A DNA stretch of 64,000 bases from Chromatiales bacterium (GTDB taxonomy: Bacteria; Pseudomonadota; Gammaproteobacteria; Chromatiales; Chromatiaceae): positions 1-64,000 of the forward strand of contig JANQLO010000027.1 of assembly GCA_028280505.1 (NCBI GenBank), read 5' to 3'. The notes under the pieces were generated by a model, which worked only from the letters and a program-made list of their open reading frames with translations, had not been told where the DNA came from and searched no databases. A program made the position numbers and the translations under genes. The first letter of the stretch is position 1, and each line of letters starts with the position of its first letter. Below, piece by piece: positions 16,718-26,961 of the stretch.

Positions 16718-16732
16718 GAACTTTTTTTGCAT

Positions 16733-17356
16733 ATGACAAATTTGACATCAAGCAGTGGCAGAACCAAGGATCCGATCGCCATCGGCATTGGCAAGCGCAT
16801 CGCCCAGGCACGCAAGATGGCCGGCTTCAAAACCGCCAGAGAGTTCCGCAAACACTTGCCCAAGTGGCCCGAGAATCGGTTGTCCTGGTACGAGGCGGGT
16901 TACTCCATGCCACACCCGGGCGATGTCATGATCATCGCCTCGTCGACCGGCACCTCGGCCTGCTGGATCATGTTCGGACTGGGACCCATACGATCGGGCG
17001 AACGCGACTTACAGGCCGTCCGCTATCAAAACCTCACCTACCTCTACCGGCAGGCAAACGAAACCTCAGCGACCCGAAGTCGCGCCTTCCTCACCGTCAC
17101 CAAGCTAGGCCCCGAACAGTTGACGGCGCATCTCGACAATCCCTTTCAGCGAATCGGCGAACGCCTGGCCCGCCGTATCGAAAAGGCCGGCGACAAACCG
17201 CGACATTGGCTGGATGAACAACACGTCGAATCCGATGGCCTGTGCGCCTCCTTTCCCGACGAACTGCGCGAACTCATGACCATCTACTCGGACATGGATG
17301 ACAAAAATCGGACAACCCTGCTGGAAATGGCCCGCGTATTGGGACGAGACCCGTAA
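16733..17356 (+). CDS. XRE-type helix-turn-helix regulator
   Basis: This encodes a DNA-binding regulator of 207 residues. The N-terminal HTH (about residues 15-70) has the pattern GKRIAQARKMAGF ... LSWYEAGYSMPHPGDVMIIA, typical of XRE/Cro folds. A second helical region after residue 140 (RIGERLARRIEKAGDKPRHW) could be a dimerisation or second DNA-binding unit. The C-terminus (ELRELMTIYSDMDDKNRTTL) resembles the tail common in phage-type repressors. I chose the ATG at 16733 over a TTG 21 nt upstream. It is divergent from a 47-aa ORF and follows the rtcB locus, whose expression it may control. Confidence 0.8.
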   Translation: MTNLTSSSGRTKDPIAIGIGKRIAQARKMAGFKTAREFRKHLPKWPENRLSWYEAGYSMPHPGDVMIIASSTGTSACWIMFGLGPIRSGERDLQAVRYQNLTYLYRQANETSATRSRAFLTVTKLGPEQLTAHLDNPFQRIGERLARRIEKAGDKPRHWLDEQHVESDGLCASFPDELRELMTIYSDMDDKNRTTLLEMARVLGRDP

Positions 17357-17467
17357 TCGGAGCTGGCCTATAAATTGCTGCCGTTTCGAAAAAAGGGACG
17401 CATAACGGGCCAAAACCCGAATCCGTGGCGATATGTAAAGTTCCCAAGCGGCCTTAACACCGCAAAA

Positions 17468-17554
17468 CTACGTATTATCGTAGGTACGACTGTCGGGCAA
17501 ACTGGCAGGGGCTTGCACGACGCCGCAGGTCGTGCACTATAATGAACATTCATT
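17468..17554 (+). promoter_or_regulatory. promoter with three dyads before the AcoR-like gene
   Basis: TATAAT at 17538-17543 is a consensus -10. A TTGCAC lies 19 bp upstream, a long spacer. The 8-bp inverted repeat TGCACGAC/GTCGTGCA (17514-17521 and 17529-17536, 7-nt gap) sits between them. A second dyad AATGA/TCATT (17541-17554) covers the likely start site and a third, CTACG/CGTAG, lies at 17468-17483. These suggest repression or autoregulation by a dimeric protein. Confidence 0.5.
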
Positions 17555-17623
17555 ACAAAAAATAAAGCCGACCAATCCAGCAATACCGGCCGGCAACAAA
17601 AACACCGATAGAGAGGAAACGCG

Positions 17624-19561
<1,938 letters not shown>

Positions 19562-19595
19562 ACCACTGCTCCCCCGTGCAGCCGGGCGCCGGGTT

Positions 19596-19612
19596 CTGGC
19601 CCGACGCTTGCA
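19596..19612 (+). promoter_or_regulatory. sigma-54 (-24/-12) promoter of the C1-cofactor cluster
   Basis: CTGGCCCGACGCTTGCA matches the consensus TGGCACG-N4-TTGCA with one mismatch and has the strict 10-nt spacing between GG and GC. It lies 35 nt before the first ATG of the cluster, and directly downstream of an AcoR-type activator gene. A small hairpin (CCACCG/CGGTGG) would lie in the leader. Confidence 0.75.
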
Positions 19613-19646
19613 ACGCCACCGAAAACAACCCGGTGGAACATCCCCC

Positions 19647-20141
19647 ATGACCCGCTATGCCGTGCGCGTGCACCCCGGCGAACTGCACTTCAACGCCGCC
19701 CACTTCATCACCTTCGACCGCCGGTGCGAAAACATTCACGGCCATAACTTCCGCGTCTGCCTCGAAGCGGAAGGCGACAACACCGTCGACGACCTGGTGA
19801 TCGATTTCGTCCGGCTCAACCGACTGGCCGCCGGCATCTGCACCGAATTGCACGACGGCGTGCTCGTCCCCACCCGGAGCCACGAGGTCGAGGTCGTCGA
19901 ACGCGACGACATGATCGAGATCGCCAGCTATGGCAAACGCTTCGTCCTCGATCGCCGCAGCTGCATCCTACTGCCGATCCCGAACACCACCGCCGAGATG
20001 CTGGCAAAGCACATCAGCGACCGTCTAATACAAGAGCTGGATCGCGAAGGCGGTCACGACGGCCTGCGCATGCTCGAGGTCGCGGTCGAAGAGGCCGACC
20101 GGCAATGGGGTATCTGTCGGCGTGAGGTCGGCAATGACTGA
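19647..20141 (+). CDS. 6-pyruvoyl-tetrahydropterin synthase-like protein
   Basis: This is a 164-residue member of the PTPS/QueD fold. The zinc-binding His set is visible as HFNAAH near residue 14 and HGHNF near residue 35. PTPS-like proteins are recurrent members of bacterial tetrahydromethanopterin clusters and probably act in pterin synthesis, but the exact step is not established by sequence. It is the first gene behind the sigma-54 promoter. Its stop overlaps the start of the flavoprotein gene, indicating translational coupling. Confidence 0.8.
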   Translation: MTRYAVRVHPGELHFNAAHFITFDRRCENIHGHNFRVCLEAEGDNTVDDLVIDFVRLNRLAAGICTELHDGVLVPTRSHEVEVVERDDMIEIASYGKRFVLDRRSCILLPIPNTTAEMLAKHISDRLIQELDREGGHDGLRMLEVAVEEADRQWGICRREVGND

Positions 20142-20685
20142 CACGGATCGAATTGCCTGGGCGGTTACCGGCTCGGGCCATTATCTGAAGGAATGCCTGG
20201 CACTGGCCGGACAACTACCGAAGGTCGACCTGTTCCTCAGCAATGCCGCGGCCGAGGTGCTGCAGGTCTACGGTCACCCGGTCAAACAGCTCAAGGAACG
20301 CTTCCGAATATTCCGCGACAGCGCGGCCAGCGCACCGCCGGTCGGGCTTTTCTACGAAGGCGTCTACAAACTGCTGGTGGTCGCACCGGCCACATCGAAC
20401 AGCGTGGCCAAGATGGTCTGCGGGATCTCCGATACCCTGATCACCAATGTCTATGCCCAGGCTGGCAAATGCCGTGTACCCAGTATCGTGTTCGCCTGCG
20501 ATGTCGCGCCGGAAATGGAGACCGAGGCCCCGGGCGGCATGGTCAGGGTCTACCCGCGCAAGATCGATCTCGACAACACCGAACACCTGCGCGATTTCAA
20601 ATACACCCGCGTGGTCACCGACCTGGATGAACTACATGACGCGCTAACGATAAGTGAGCCATGGCGGAACACCTGCTGTTCCTGA
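20134..20685 (+). CDS. archaeal-type flavoprotein (dihydromethanopterin reductase-like)
   Basis: This encodes a 183-residue flavoprotein of the FMN-binding Dfp/UbiX-like fold. The N-terminus AWAVTGSGHYLKECL is the phosphate-binding loop, and VAPATSNSVAKMVCGISDTL is the characteristic PATANT-like motif. Related archaeal-type flavoproteins (DmrB or AfpA group) occur in methylotroph H4MPT clusters and reduce the dihydro to the tetrahydro cofactor, or assist that step. It overlaps the preceding gene by 8 nt and the following gene by 25 nt, so it is embedded in the operon. Confidence 0.82.
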   Translation: MTDTDRIAWAVTGSGHYLKECLALAGQLPKVDLFLSNAAAEVLQVYGHPVKQLKERFRIFRDSAASAPPVGLFYEGVYKLLVVAPATSNSVAKMVCGISDTLITNVYAQAGKCRVPSIVFACDVAPEMETEAPGGMVRVYPRKIDLDNTEHLRDFKYTRVVTDLDELHDALTISEPWRNTCCS

Positions 20686-22061
20686 CCGGCTCGCTGGCCG
20701 AGCCCGCGCTGCATCGCGTGCTGGACGAACTCGGCACGACGGATTTCACCTGGGAGGTCCATAACCTCGGGCTCAAAGTCGCGGCGTTGATGACAGCGGA
20801 CATGATCCAACGCCGCCTATCGGATACCGGTGATGCCGATCGGGTGATCCTGCCCGGGCGCTGCCGCGGCGATCTCGCAATACTCGGCACACACTTCGGC
20901 GTGCCGTTCGAACGCGGTCCCGAGGAATTGCGCGATCTGCCCGAATGGCTCGGTCACGGGGGCCGGCCGGTCGACCTGAGCCAACACGACGTACTCATCT
21001 TCGCCGAAATCGTCGATGCCCCGCACCTGACGCTCGATGACATTCTCCGACACGCCCTCGCCTATCGCCGCGACGGCGCCGACGTCATCGATCTCGGCGG
21101 TCTGCCCGAGCAACCCTTTCCCCACCTGGCCGATGCCGTACGACTACTCAAGGACAACGGCTTCGAGGTCAGTGTCGACTCCATGAGCGCCGACGAACTG
21201 CTCATCGGCGGACGGGCCGGTGCCGACTTTCTATTGAGTCTGAAGGAAGAAACCCTTTGGCTCGCCGACGAGGTCGCGTCGACGCCGGTACTCATCCCAT
21301 CCAACCCCGGCGATCTCGACAGTCTGATCCGCGCCTGGCATGGCATGGTCGAACGCGGTCGCGAGGCCTTGGTCGACCCGATACTCGATCCCATCCATTT
21401 CGGCTTTGTCGAGTCGATCGTGCGTTATCACCGATTACGCCAAGTGCTGCCGGACGCACCCATGATGATGGGTGTCGGCAATCTCACCGAACTCACCGAG
21501 GCCGATACCTGCGGTATCAACGCGCTGCTCTTTGGCATGATCTCCGAACTCGGCGCCAAGGCCGTGTTGACCACCGAGGTCAGTCCGCATTGTCGTTCGG
21601 CGGTGCGCGAGGCCAACCTGGCAAGACGCATCATGTTTCGCGCCCGTGCGGAACGCACACTGCCGAAACAACTCGACGGCGGTCTCACCGGCCTGCACGA
21701 GCGCCGGCCCTTCGCTTACAACAGCGCCGAAATCCGCGAGGCCGCACGCGCGGTAAAAGATCGCAACTATCGAATACAGGTGAGCGAAGACGGCATGCAT
21801 ATCTACAATCGCGACCGTTTCCATACGGCAAGTGACCCGTTCGCGCTGTTCCCCCATCTCGAGGTCAAGAGCGACGGTGGCCACGCCTTCTATCTCGGCG
21901 TCGAGCTGGCCCGCGCCGAAATCGCCCATCGACTCGGCAAACGCTATACCCAGGATCAACCATTGAACTGGGGCGCTGCCGCGCCACCAATCGAACAGGA
22001 TATGCAGCGCTACGCCGGGGTCGCGCCGACCAAGAAGGCGCGCACCAAACCGGCCTCGTGA
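20661..22061 (+). CDS. dihydropteroate synthase-like protein of the H4MPT cluster
   Basis: This 466-residue protein has an N-terminal domain of about 130 residues (DUF6513 type) followed by a TIM-barrel pterin-binding domain like dihydropteroate synthase. Visible elements are RRDGADVIDLGG and GFEVSVDSMS (substrate strands), and GVGNLTELTEADTCG. The C-terminal 80 residues (DRFHTASDPFALFPHLEVKS) are typical of the H4MPT-linked family. It probably takes part in joining or modifying the pterin moiety of dephospho-H4MPT. The exact reaction is uncertain. Confidence 0.8.
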   Translation: MAEHLLFLTGSLAEPALHRVLDELGTTDFTWEVHNLGLKVAALMTADMIQRRLSDTGDADRVILPGRCRGDLAILGTHFGVPFERGPEELRDLPEWLGHGGRPVDLSQHDVLIFAEIVDAPHLTLDDILRHALAYRRDGADVIDLGGLPEQPFPHLADAVRLLKDNGFEVSVDSMSADELLIGGRAGADFLLSLKEETLWLADEVASTPVLIPSNPGDLDSLIRAWHGMVERGREALVDPILDPIHFGFVESIVRYHRLRQVLPDAPMMMGVGNLTELTEADTCGINALLFGMISELGAKAVLTTEVSPHCRSAVREANLARRIMFRARAERTLPKQLDGGLTGLHERRPFAYNSAEIREAARAVKDRNYRIQVSEDGMHIYNRDRFHTASDPFALFPHLEVKSDGGHAFYLGVELARAEIAHRLGKRYTQDQPLNWGAAAPPIEQDMQRYAGVAPTKKARTKPAS

Positions 22062-22094
22062 CTTGGCCTGGCTTTTGCTGCTCATCTCGACGAG

Positions 22095-23318
22095 ATGACT
22101 ATCGACAACAATACCGACAAACACGCGCAACAAGACACGGCATTACATGATCTGGGCTGCCCCTTCTGCGCGCTGGTCTGTGACGATGTGTCACTACCAG
22201 TGCGCAACGGCACGCTGTTGACCGATAAATTGGACTGTCCCAAAGCGCAAGCGGGATTCCAACTCGCCCTCTCGCATATCAATGGCACACCACTGATCAA
22301 TGGCGAAGCCAGCGATTGGGACAGCGCGCTAAATCAAGCGCTACACCTGCTGGACGGCGCCCGGCTACCGCTGTTTCATGGACTGATCGGTGACCTGCTC
22401 GACTGCAGGGCCGCATGGTCCATGGCCGCACGCTTCGGCGGTGTGGTCGACCACCAAGAAGTCAATACCATCGCGCGTAACCTGGCCGTCTATCAAGACA
22501 GCGGCTGGATCGTCACCAGCCTCGGCGAGGTACGCAACCGCGCCGATCTGCTGATCTGGGTCGGCGAGCCGATCGACGACGAGCTGCCAAGACTGCGCAG
22601 CAAACTGCTCGAACCGGCTGAACGGCTGCACACCGACAAACCGATCGACATCCTTGAACTCGGCCCCGATCCGCTCACCGTCATCGACCACACACGGGTA
22701 TTGCTCGGCCAGCGTCCACTGACCGAACCGACGTCAGCCGCGAGCATGTTGATGCAACGCCTCGGCGATGCGGACTATCCGGTATTCGCCATCGGCCATT
22801 TACGGGGCCCAAAAGCCGAACTCGTACTACGTGCCACCAGCGACCTGGTGCGCGACATCAACGAACAACGCCGGGCGGCCCTGCTGCCGTTGAGCACCGG
22901 CCTGGGCGATATCGGCGCGCAGCTCAGCGGGGCCTGGCACAACGGCTTCGGTATTCGCACCAGTCTCGCACGCGGCTATCCCATACAAGACCTGCAACAC
23001 TTCAACGGCCAAAGCCTGCTCGATGATGGCCAGGCCGATCTGCTGGTCTGGATCAGTACCTTAAGCGCGGCCGCTCCACCGACCTGTGAACAGCCACAAA
23101 TCGTGTTCGGCCACCCGGCAATGCACCTTGGCGATCGACCACCGGCGGTGTTCCTGCCGGTCGCGGTACCCGGCGTTCATCGACCCGGCTTCATACACCG
23201 CGGTGACGGTCTGCGCCTGGTACCGCTGCGCGGTCTACAAAGCAATGCTCTGCCGAACACCACGCAATTGGTCGAACGCCTGATTACCCAATCCTCAAAG
23301 AGCGTCGAAGCATGTTGA
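22095..23318 (+). CDS. fhcB: formyltransferase/hydrolase complex subunit B
   Basis: FhcB is the bacterial relative of formylmethanofuran dehydrogenase subunit B. It belongs to the Fhc complex, which moves the formyl group from formyl-H4MPT to methanofuran and releases formate. The N-terminal CPFCALVCDD motif, which binds a [4Fe-4S] cluster in archaeal FwdB, is retained, and the 407 residues fit the bacterial form. Its stop overlaps the fhcA start (ATG within GCATGTTGA). The fhcC and fhcD partners are not in this window. Confidence 0.9.
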   Translation: MTIDNNTDKHAQQDTALHDLGCPFCALVCDDVSLPVRNGTLLTDKLDCPKAQAGFQLALSHINGTPLINGEASDWDSALNQALHLLDGARLPLFHGLIGDLLDCRAAWSMAARFGGVVDHQEVNTIARNLAVYQDSGWIVTSLGEVRNRADLLIWVGEPIDDELPRLRSKLLEPAERLHTDKPIDILELGPDPLTVIDHTRVLLGQRPLTEPTSAASMLMQRLGDADYPVFAIGHLRGPKAELVLRATSDLVRDINEQRRAALLPLSTGLGDIGAQLSGAWHNGFGIRTSLARGYPIQDLQHFNGQSLLDDGQADLLVWISTLSAAAPPTCEQPQIVFGHPAMHLGDRPPAVFLPVAVPGVHRPGFIHRGDGLRLVPLRGLQSNALPNTTQLVERLITQSSKSVEAC

Positions 23319-24946
23319 CCCGACTGACCGGCGGACGCCTCTACGACCCGACGAACGACCTCGCCGACGAGGTGCGCGATTTGTGGTTCCGCGACGGCCA
23401 TATCTGCCCAGCGCCATCGAACCCGGCGGATGCCGACAAGACCATCGACGTCCGCGGCAAGATCGTCATGGCCGGCGCTATCGATATTCACAGCCATATC
23501 GCCGGCGGCAATGTGAACAACGCCCGCCTGCTGCTGCCGGAACAACACCTGGCCGAACGCGCACGCTATGCCCAACTGCCGTTCGCCGGTGCCAAATGGT
23601 CGGCCTTCGACACCGGCTATCGCTATGCCGAAATGGGTTTCACCACCGTGGTCGAACCGGCGGTGCTGCCGATCAATGCCGCCCAGGCGCATGCCGAATT
23701 CGCCGACATCCCCATCATCGACAAGGCCGGGCTGGCGATTGTCGGCAACGACGACTTTCTACTACGCCTGTTGCGCAATGGCGTTGAGCAACAACGGATC
23801 AACGACTACATCGCCTGGCTGTTGCATGCCACCCGATGTCTCGGCGTGAAGGTCATCAACGCCGGCGGCGCCGCCGCATTCAAGTTCAATCAGCGCCAAT
23901 TCGATCTGGATGACGAAGTACCCATGTACGGCGTGAGCTCGCGCAAAATCCTGCAAACGGTGCAGCGTGCGGTCGTGCAACTCGGGCTCAAGCACCCGGT
24001 GCATGTCCACTGTAACAACCTCGGCGTCGCCGGCAACGTCCGAACCGCACTGGCGACGGTCGAGGCCGCCGACGGTCTGCCGATGCATCTGGCGCATGTG
24101 CAGTTCTATGGCTATGGCGACGAGGGCGAACGCGGCTTCTCCAGTGGCGCGCGCGCCCTGGCCGATGCGGTCAACGCGAACCCGAACATCACCGTCGATA
24201 TCGGCCAGGTCTTGTTCGGTCAGACGGTAACCATCTCGGGCGACCTGCTACGCCAGTTCGATGCGCGCGGCATCGCCAATCCGAAGAAATGGGTCGCCTG
24301 GGAGGCCGAAGACGGCGGCGGTGGCGTGGTGCCCTTCCGTTATCGCCCGGGCAACTACGTCAATGCGCTGCAATGGGCCATCGGCCTGGAGCTGTTCCTG
24401 TTGGTCGACGACCCCTGGCGGGTATTCTTCACCACCGATCATCCCAACGGTGCGCCCTTCACCGCCTACCCCGAACTGTTTCGCTTGCTGATGGATCGTG
24501 ATCACCGCAACCGCTGGCTGTCGCAGATCAACGCCGACGCGGCCGAGATCGCATTGCTCCGGCATCTGGATCGCGAATACGACTTGCACGAAATCGCCGT
24601 CATGACCCGTGCCGCACCGGCCAAACTGCTCGGCCTGCCCGATCGCGGCCATCTGGGCGTCGGCGCGGTCGCCGATATCGCGGTCTATGACGAACAACAC
24701 GACAAGGCGGCGATGTTCGCGCGCGCCAAGCTGTTGTTCAAAGACGGACGCAAGGTGGTCGAGAACGGCCGCGTGCTGCAATCGGCACATGGCCGGGTGT
24801 TCGCCGTGGCACCGCCGTTCGAACCGGACATCGAGCGCGCGATCGGCGACTACTTCGATCGCTACCACCTGGTTAAGCCGACCAACTTCTGCCTGAGCGC
24901 CGACCAACTCGCGCAGACCTTCGGCAGTGAACTCGTCGTGCAATGA
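23312..24946 (+). CDS. fhcA: formyltransferase/hydrolase complex subunit A
   Basis: FhcA is an amidohydrolase-fold protein of 544 residues that hydrolyses the formyl group from the furan cofactor to formate. The first metal ligands are H60 and H62 (DIHSHIAGG); a later VHVHCNNLG strand, HLAHVQFYGYG and FFTTDHPNGAPF carry further ligands. It is tightly coupled to fhcB and to the following DUF447 gene. In methylotrophs the reaction is the last step of H4MPT-linked formaldehyde oxidation. Confidence 0.93.
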   Translation: MLTRLTGGRLYDPTNDLADEVRDLWFRDGHICPAPSNPADADKTIDVRGKIVMAGAIDIHSHIAGGNVNNARLLLPEQHLAERARYAQLPFAGAKWSAFDTGYRYAEMGFTTVVEPAVLPINAAQAHAEFADIPIIDKAGLAIVGNDDFLLRLLRNGVEQQRINDYIAWLLHATRCLGVKVINAGGAAAFKFNQRQFDLDDEVPMYGVSSRKILQTVQRAVVQLGLKHPVHVHCNNLGVAGNVRTALATVEAADGLPMHLAHVQFYGYGDEGERGFSSGARALADAVNANPNITVDIGQVLFGQTVTISGDLLRQFDARGIANPKKWVAWEAEDGGGGVVPFRYRPGNYVNALQWAIGLELFLLVDDPWRVFFTTDHPNGAPFTAYPELFRLLMDRDHRNRWLSQINADAAEIALLRHLDREYDLHEIAVMTRAAPAKLLGLPDRGHLGVGAVADIAVYDEQHDKAAMFARAKLLFKDGRKVVENGRVLQSAHGRVFAVAPPFEPDIERAIGDYFDRYHLVKPTNFCLSADQLAQTFGSELVVQ

Positions 24947-24954
24947 GGACCGCC

Positions 24955-25527
24955 ATGGCCGAACGCATTCACGAAATCCTGATCGTCACCAAAAACGCTG
25001 ACGACACACCACATATCGCCCCGATGGGACTGCGCCAACGCGGCAAACATTGGCTGATCGCACCCTTTCGGCCATCGCGCACCCTCGACAACCTACTGCG
25101 CGAACGCCAGGCCAGCATCAATACCATCGACGACGTGCGCGTGTATGCCGGTTGTCTCAGCGGACGACGCGACTGGCCGACCGTCATCTGCGAACACATC
25201 GACGGCTATCGTCTGCGCGATGCATTGAGTCACCGCGAAATCGACGTCGAACACATCGATGACGACGGCGTACGCCCTCAGTTCCTCTGCCGCAGCCTGC
25301 ACCTCGCCAATCATCGGCCGTTCGCCGGCTATAACCGCGCGCAGTCCGCGGTGCTCGAACTCGCCATCCTGGTCAGTCGGTTGAACAGGCTGCCCATGAA
25401 CAAGATCGACGCCGAGATCGCCTACCTGCAGATCGCCATCGACAAAACTGCGGGGGCCGAAGAACTTGAGGCATGGGAATGGTTGATGCAACGCGTGCAG
25501 GAGTACCGCGCGAGGGCCTGCGCGTGA
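24955..25527 (+). CDS. DUF447-family protein of the C1-cofactor cluster
   Basis: This is a 190-residue protein of the flavin-reductase/split-barrel-like DUF447 group, which recurs in archaeal and bacterial H4MPT gene clusters without a firmly assigned role. Its N-terminus EILIVTKNADDTPHIAPMG resembles the first strands of FMN-binding split barrels. The ATG at 24955 has GAGGA 5 nt before it. The ATG at 24943 overlapping the fhcA stop is less likely. It ends in a GTGA overlap with mfnB. Confidence 0.78.
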   Translation: MAERIHEILIVTKNADDTPHIAPMGLRQRGKHWLIAPFRPSRTLDNLLRERQASINTIDDVRVYAGCLSGRRDWPTVICEHIDGYRLRDALSHREIDVEHIDDDGVRPQFLCRSLHLANHRPFAGYNRAQSAVLELAILVSRLNRLPMNKIDAEIAYLQIAIDKTAGAEELEAWEWLMQRVQEYRARACA

Positions 25528-26243
25528 GCGGCATGCTCGCGAGTATCTGCTCGGTCACCGAGGCGCAGATCGCCTTGAACGCCTACGCCGACATCATCGA
25601 CTGCAAAAACCCGCGCCAAGGCGCGCTCGGCGCACTGCCGGCCGAAACCATCAGCAACATCGTCGACACTATCGGTGGAGCACGCCCAACCAGCGCCACC
25701 ACCGGCGACGACCTGCGTTCATCCAAGGCACTGCTCGATGCAATCAAGCTCACTACCGACTGCGGTGTCGACTATGTCAAATTCGGCCTGTTCGATGCCG
25801 AGGTCGCAAGCGACTACATGAAGGCACTCGAGACCGCCGCACCCGATCAGGATTTGATCGCCGTCTGCTTCATCGACCGCTACGACCCAACCGGTCTGCT
25901 CGAACGCCTGTCCGGCAGCGGCATCCGTGGCGTCATGATCGACACCGCCGACAAGACTGCACCGTCGCTGACCGAACTGTGGTCTACAGATCGTATTGCC
26001 GGTTTCGTACAACAGGCCCGTGCTCTCGACCTGATCTGCGGCCTCGCCGGCCGACTGCGGCGAGTGGACATACCGAAACTGCTTCCAATGCAGGCCGACT
26101 ATCTCGGCTTCCGCAGCGCACTCTGCCAAGGCGCCCGCCGCCGCCAACAACTCGACCACGCCGCCGTCATGCAAGTACGCGACACCATTCCGTTCAAACC
26201 CCACACCCCCATCGTCGAACGCTCACACGCCCCACTGCACTGA
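25524..26243 (+). CDS. mfnB: (5-formylfuran-3-yl)methyl phosphate synthase
   Basis: MfnB makes 4-(hydroxymethyl)-2-furaldehyde phosphate from two glyceraldehyde-3-phosphate molecules, the first step in building the furan of methanofuran. The 239-residue TIM-barrel protein keeps the catalytic Lys motif DCKNPRQGALGA and the internal GVDYVKFG and GVMIDTADK strands. I place the start at the GTG at 25524, overlapping the preceding stop as GTGA. Its presence shows that this organism makes its own furan cofactor for the Fhc complex. Confidence 0.88.
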   Translation: MSGMLASICSVTEAQIALNAYADIIDCKNPRQGALGALPAETISNIVDTIGGARPTSATTGDDLRSSKALLDAIKLTTDCGVDYVKFGLFDAEVASDYMKALETAAPDQDLIAVCFIDRYDPTGLLERLSGSGIRGVMIDTADKTAPSLTELWSTDRIAGFVQQARALDLICGLAGRLRRVDIPKLLPMQADYLGFRSALCQGARRRQQLDHAAVMQVRDTIPFKPHTPIVERSHAPLH

Positions 26244-26593
26244 TGATCTGTCCGCAAATCCTGCGCCAACGCCTCATCATCGAGGGCATCTACGGCATAC
26301 CGCACTTCGATGAAACCACCGTACGACAGATACTCGAAAACCTCACCCACCAACTCGACATGACCCCGATCGCCGACACCGTCATCTTCTCACCCGATGC
26401 CGTGAGCCAACTGCACCACGGTATCGGGGGATTTCAGGCCTGGGCCGAATCGGGGTGTTCACTCTATACCTGGCGGGAAAGCCGGTTGTTCACCATCGAT
26501 ATTTACTCTTGCAAGGGTTTCGATGCCGAACAGTGTGTTCACTACGTACGTGACAGGATGACGCCATCGACACTCGAATGGCGGTTAGTCTGA
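26243..26593 (+). CDS. S-adenosylmethionine decarboxylase-like protein (SpeD paralogue)
   Basis: This 116-residue protein has the SpeD fold pattern, with the last gene start overlapping the mfnB stop (TGATG). In SpeD the core reads ES-H-x-S-x-H-T-W and ends in FTCG. Here it reads AESGCSLYTWRES, with IDIYSCKGFD following. The cleavage-site Ser after Glu is kept, but the His after it is Gly and the second catalytic His is Tyr, so ordinary AdoMet decarboxylation is doubtful. Such SpeD relatives accompany H4MPT genes in other methylotrophs. A role in cofactor synthesis is inference. Confidence 0.65.
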   Translation: MICPQILRQRLIIEGIYGIPHFDETTVRQILENLTHQLDMTPIADTVIFSPDAVSQLHHGIGGFQAWAESGCSLYTWRESRLFTIDIYSCKGFDAEQCVHYVRDRMTPSTLEWRLV

Positions 26594-26789
26594 TAAGCAC
26601 CGTCCACTCGCACGCGAGCGACTCGTTTGGAAAGCAACGTAACGAAATCCTCCAGCAGGTAAAATGAGCACGCCACTCACAAGGAAGAGAGCATGAATTA
26701 AGATGCGAAGGTTTGGATTCACGGTCACGTCGGCCGAAGCAAACGGCTACGCAAAAGGATACGACATGGTTCAGATAAAGAAAAGAATC

Positions 26790-26878
26790 GCATAACGGGC
26801 ATTCAAGTCGTTCGCCTTCGGCTCACTGATGCGCTCGGCAGCTAAGCTGCTTCGCGCCCATTAATTTCGGCGTTACGC
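26790..26878 (+). repeat. attC-like (integron cassette recombination site) sequence
   Basis: This is an 89-nt stretch beginning GCATAAC and ending GTTACGC. The two ends fit the attC R'' (RYYYAAC) and R' (GTTRRRY) boxes with one mismatch each and are 6/7 complementary to one another. The inner ATTCAAG is typical of an L'' box, though its L' partner is weak. The centre is imperfectly self-complementary. The rest of the 26594-26961 intergenic region holds no supported gene. Confidence 0.35.
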
Positions 26879-26961
26879 TTTTTGGAGTCGGAGCACATTT
26901 AATTTTACCCTCTATCAATATGCTGCAATCCACATAGAAAAATGTATGTAAATATCTATAG

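Noticed and set aside
17503..17517. A sigma-54-like TGGCAGGGGCTTGCA before the AcoR-like gene
   Set aside because: GG and GC are 9 nt apart instead of 10, which sigma-54 does not tolerate, and a good TATAAT lies just downstream.
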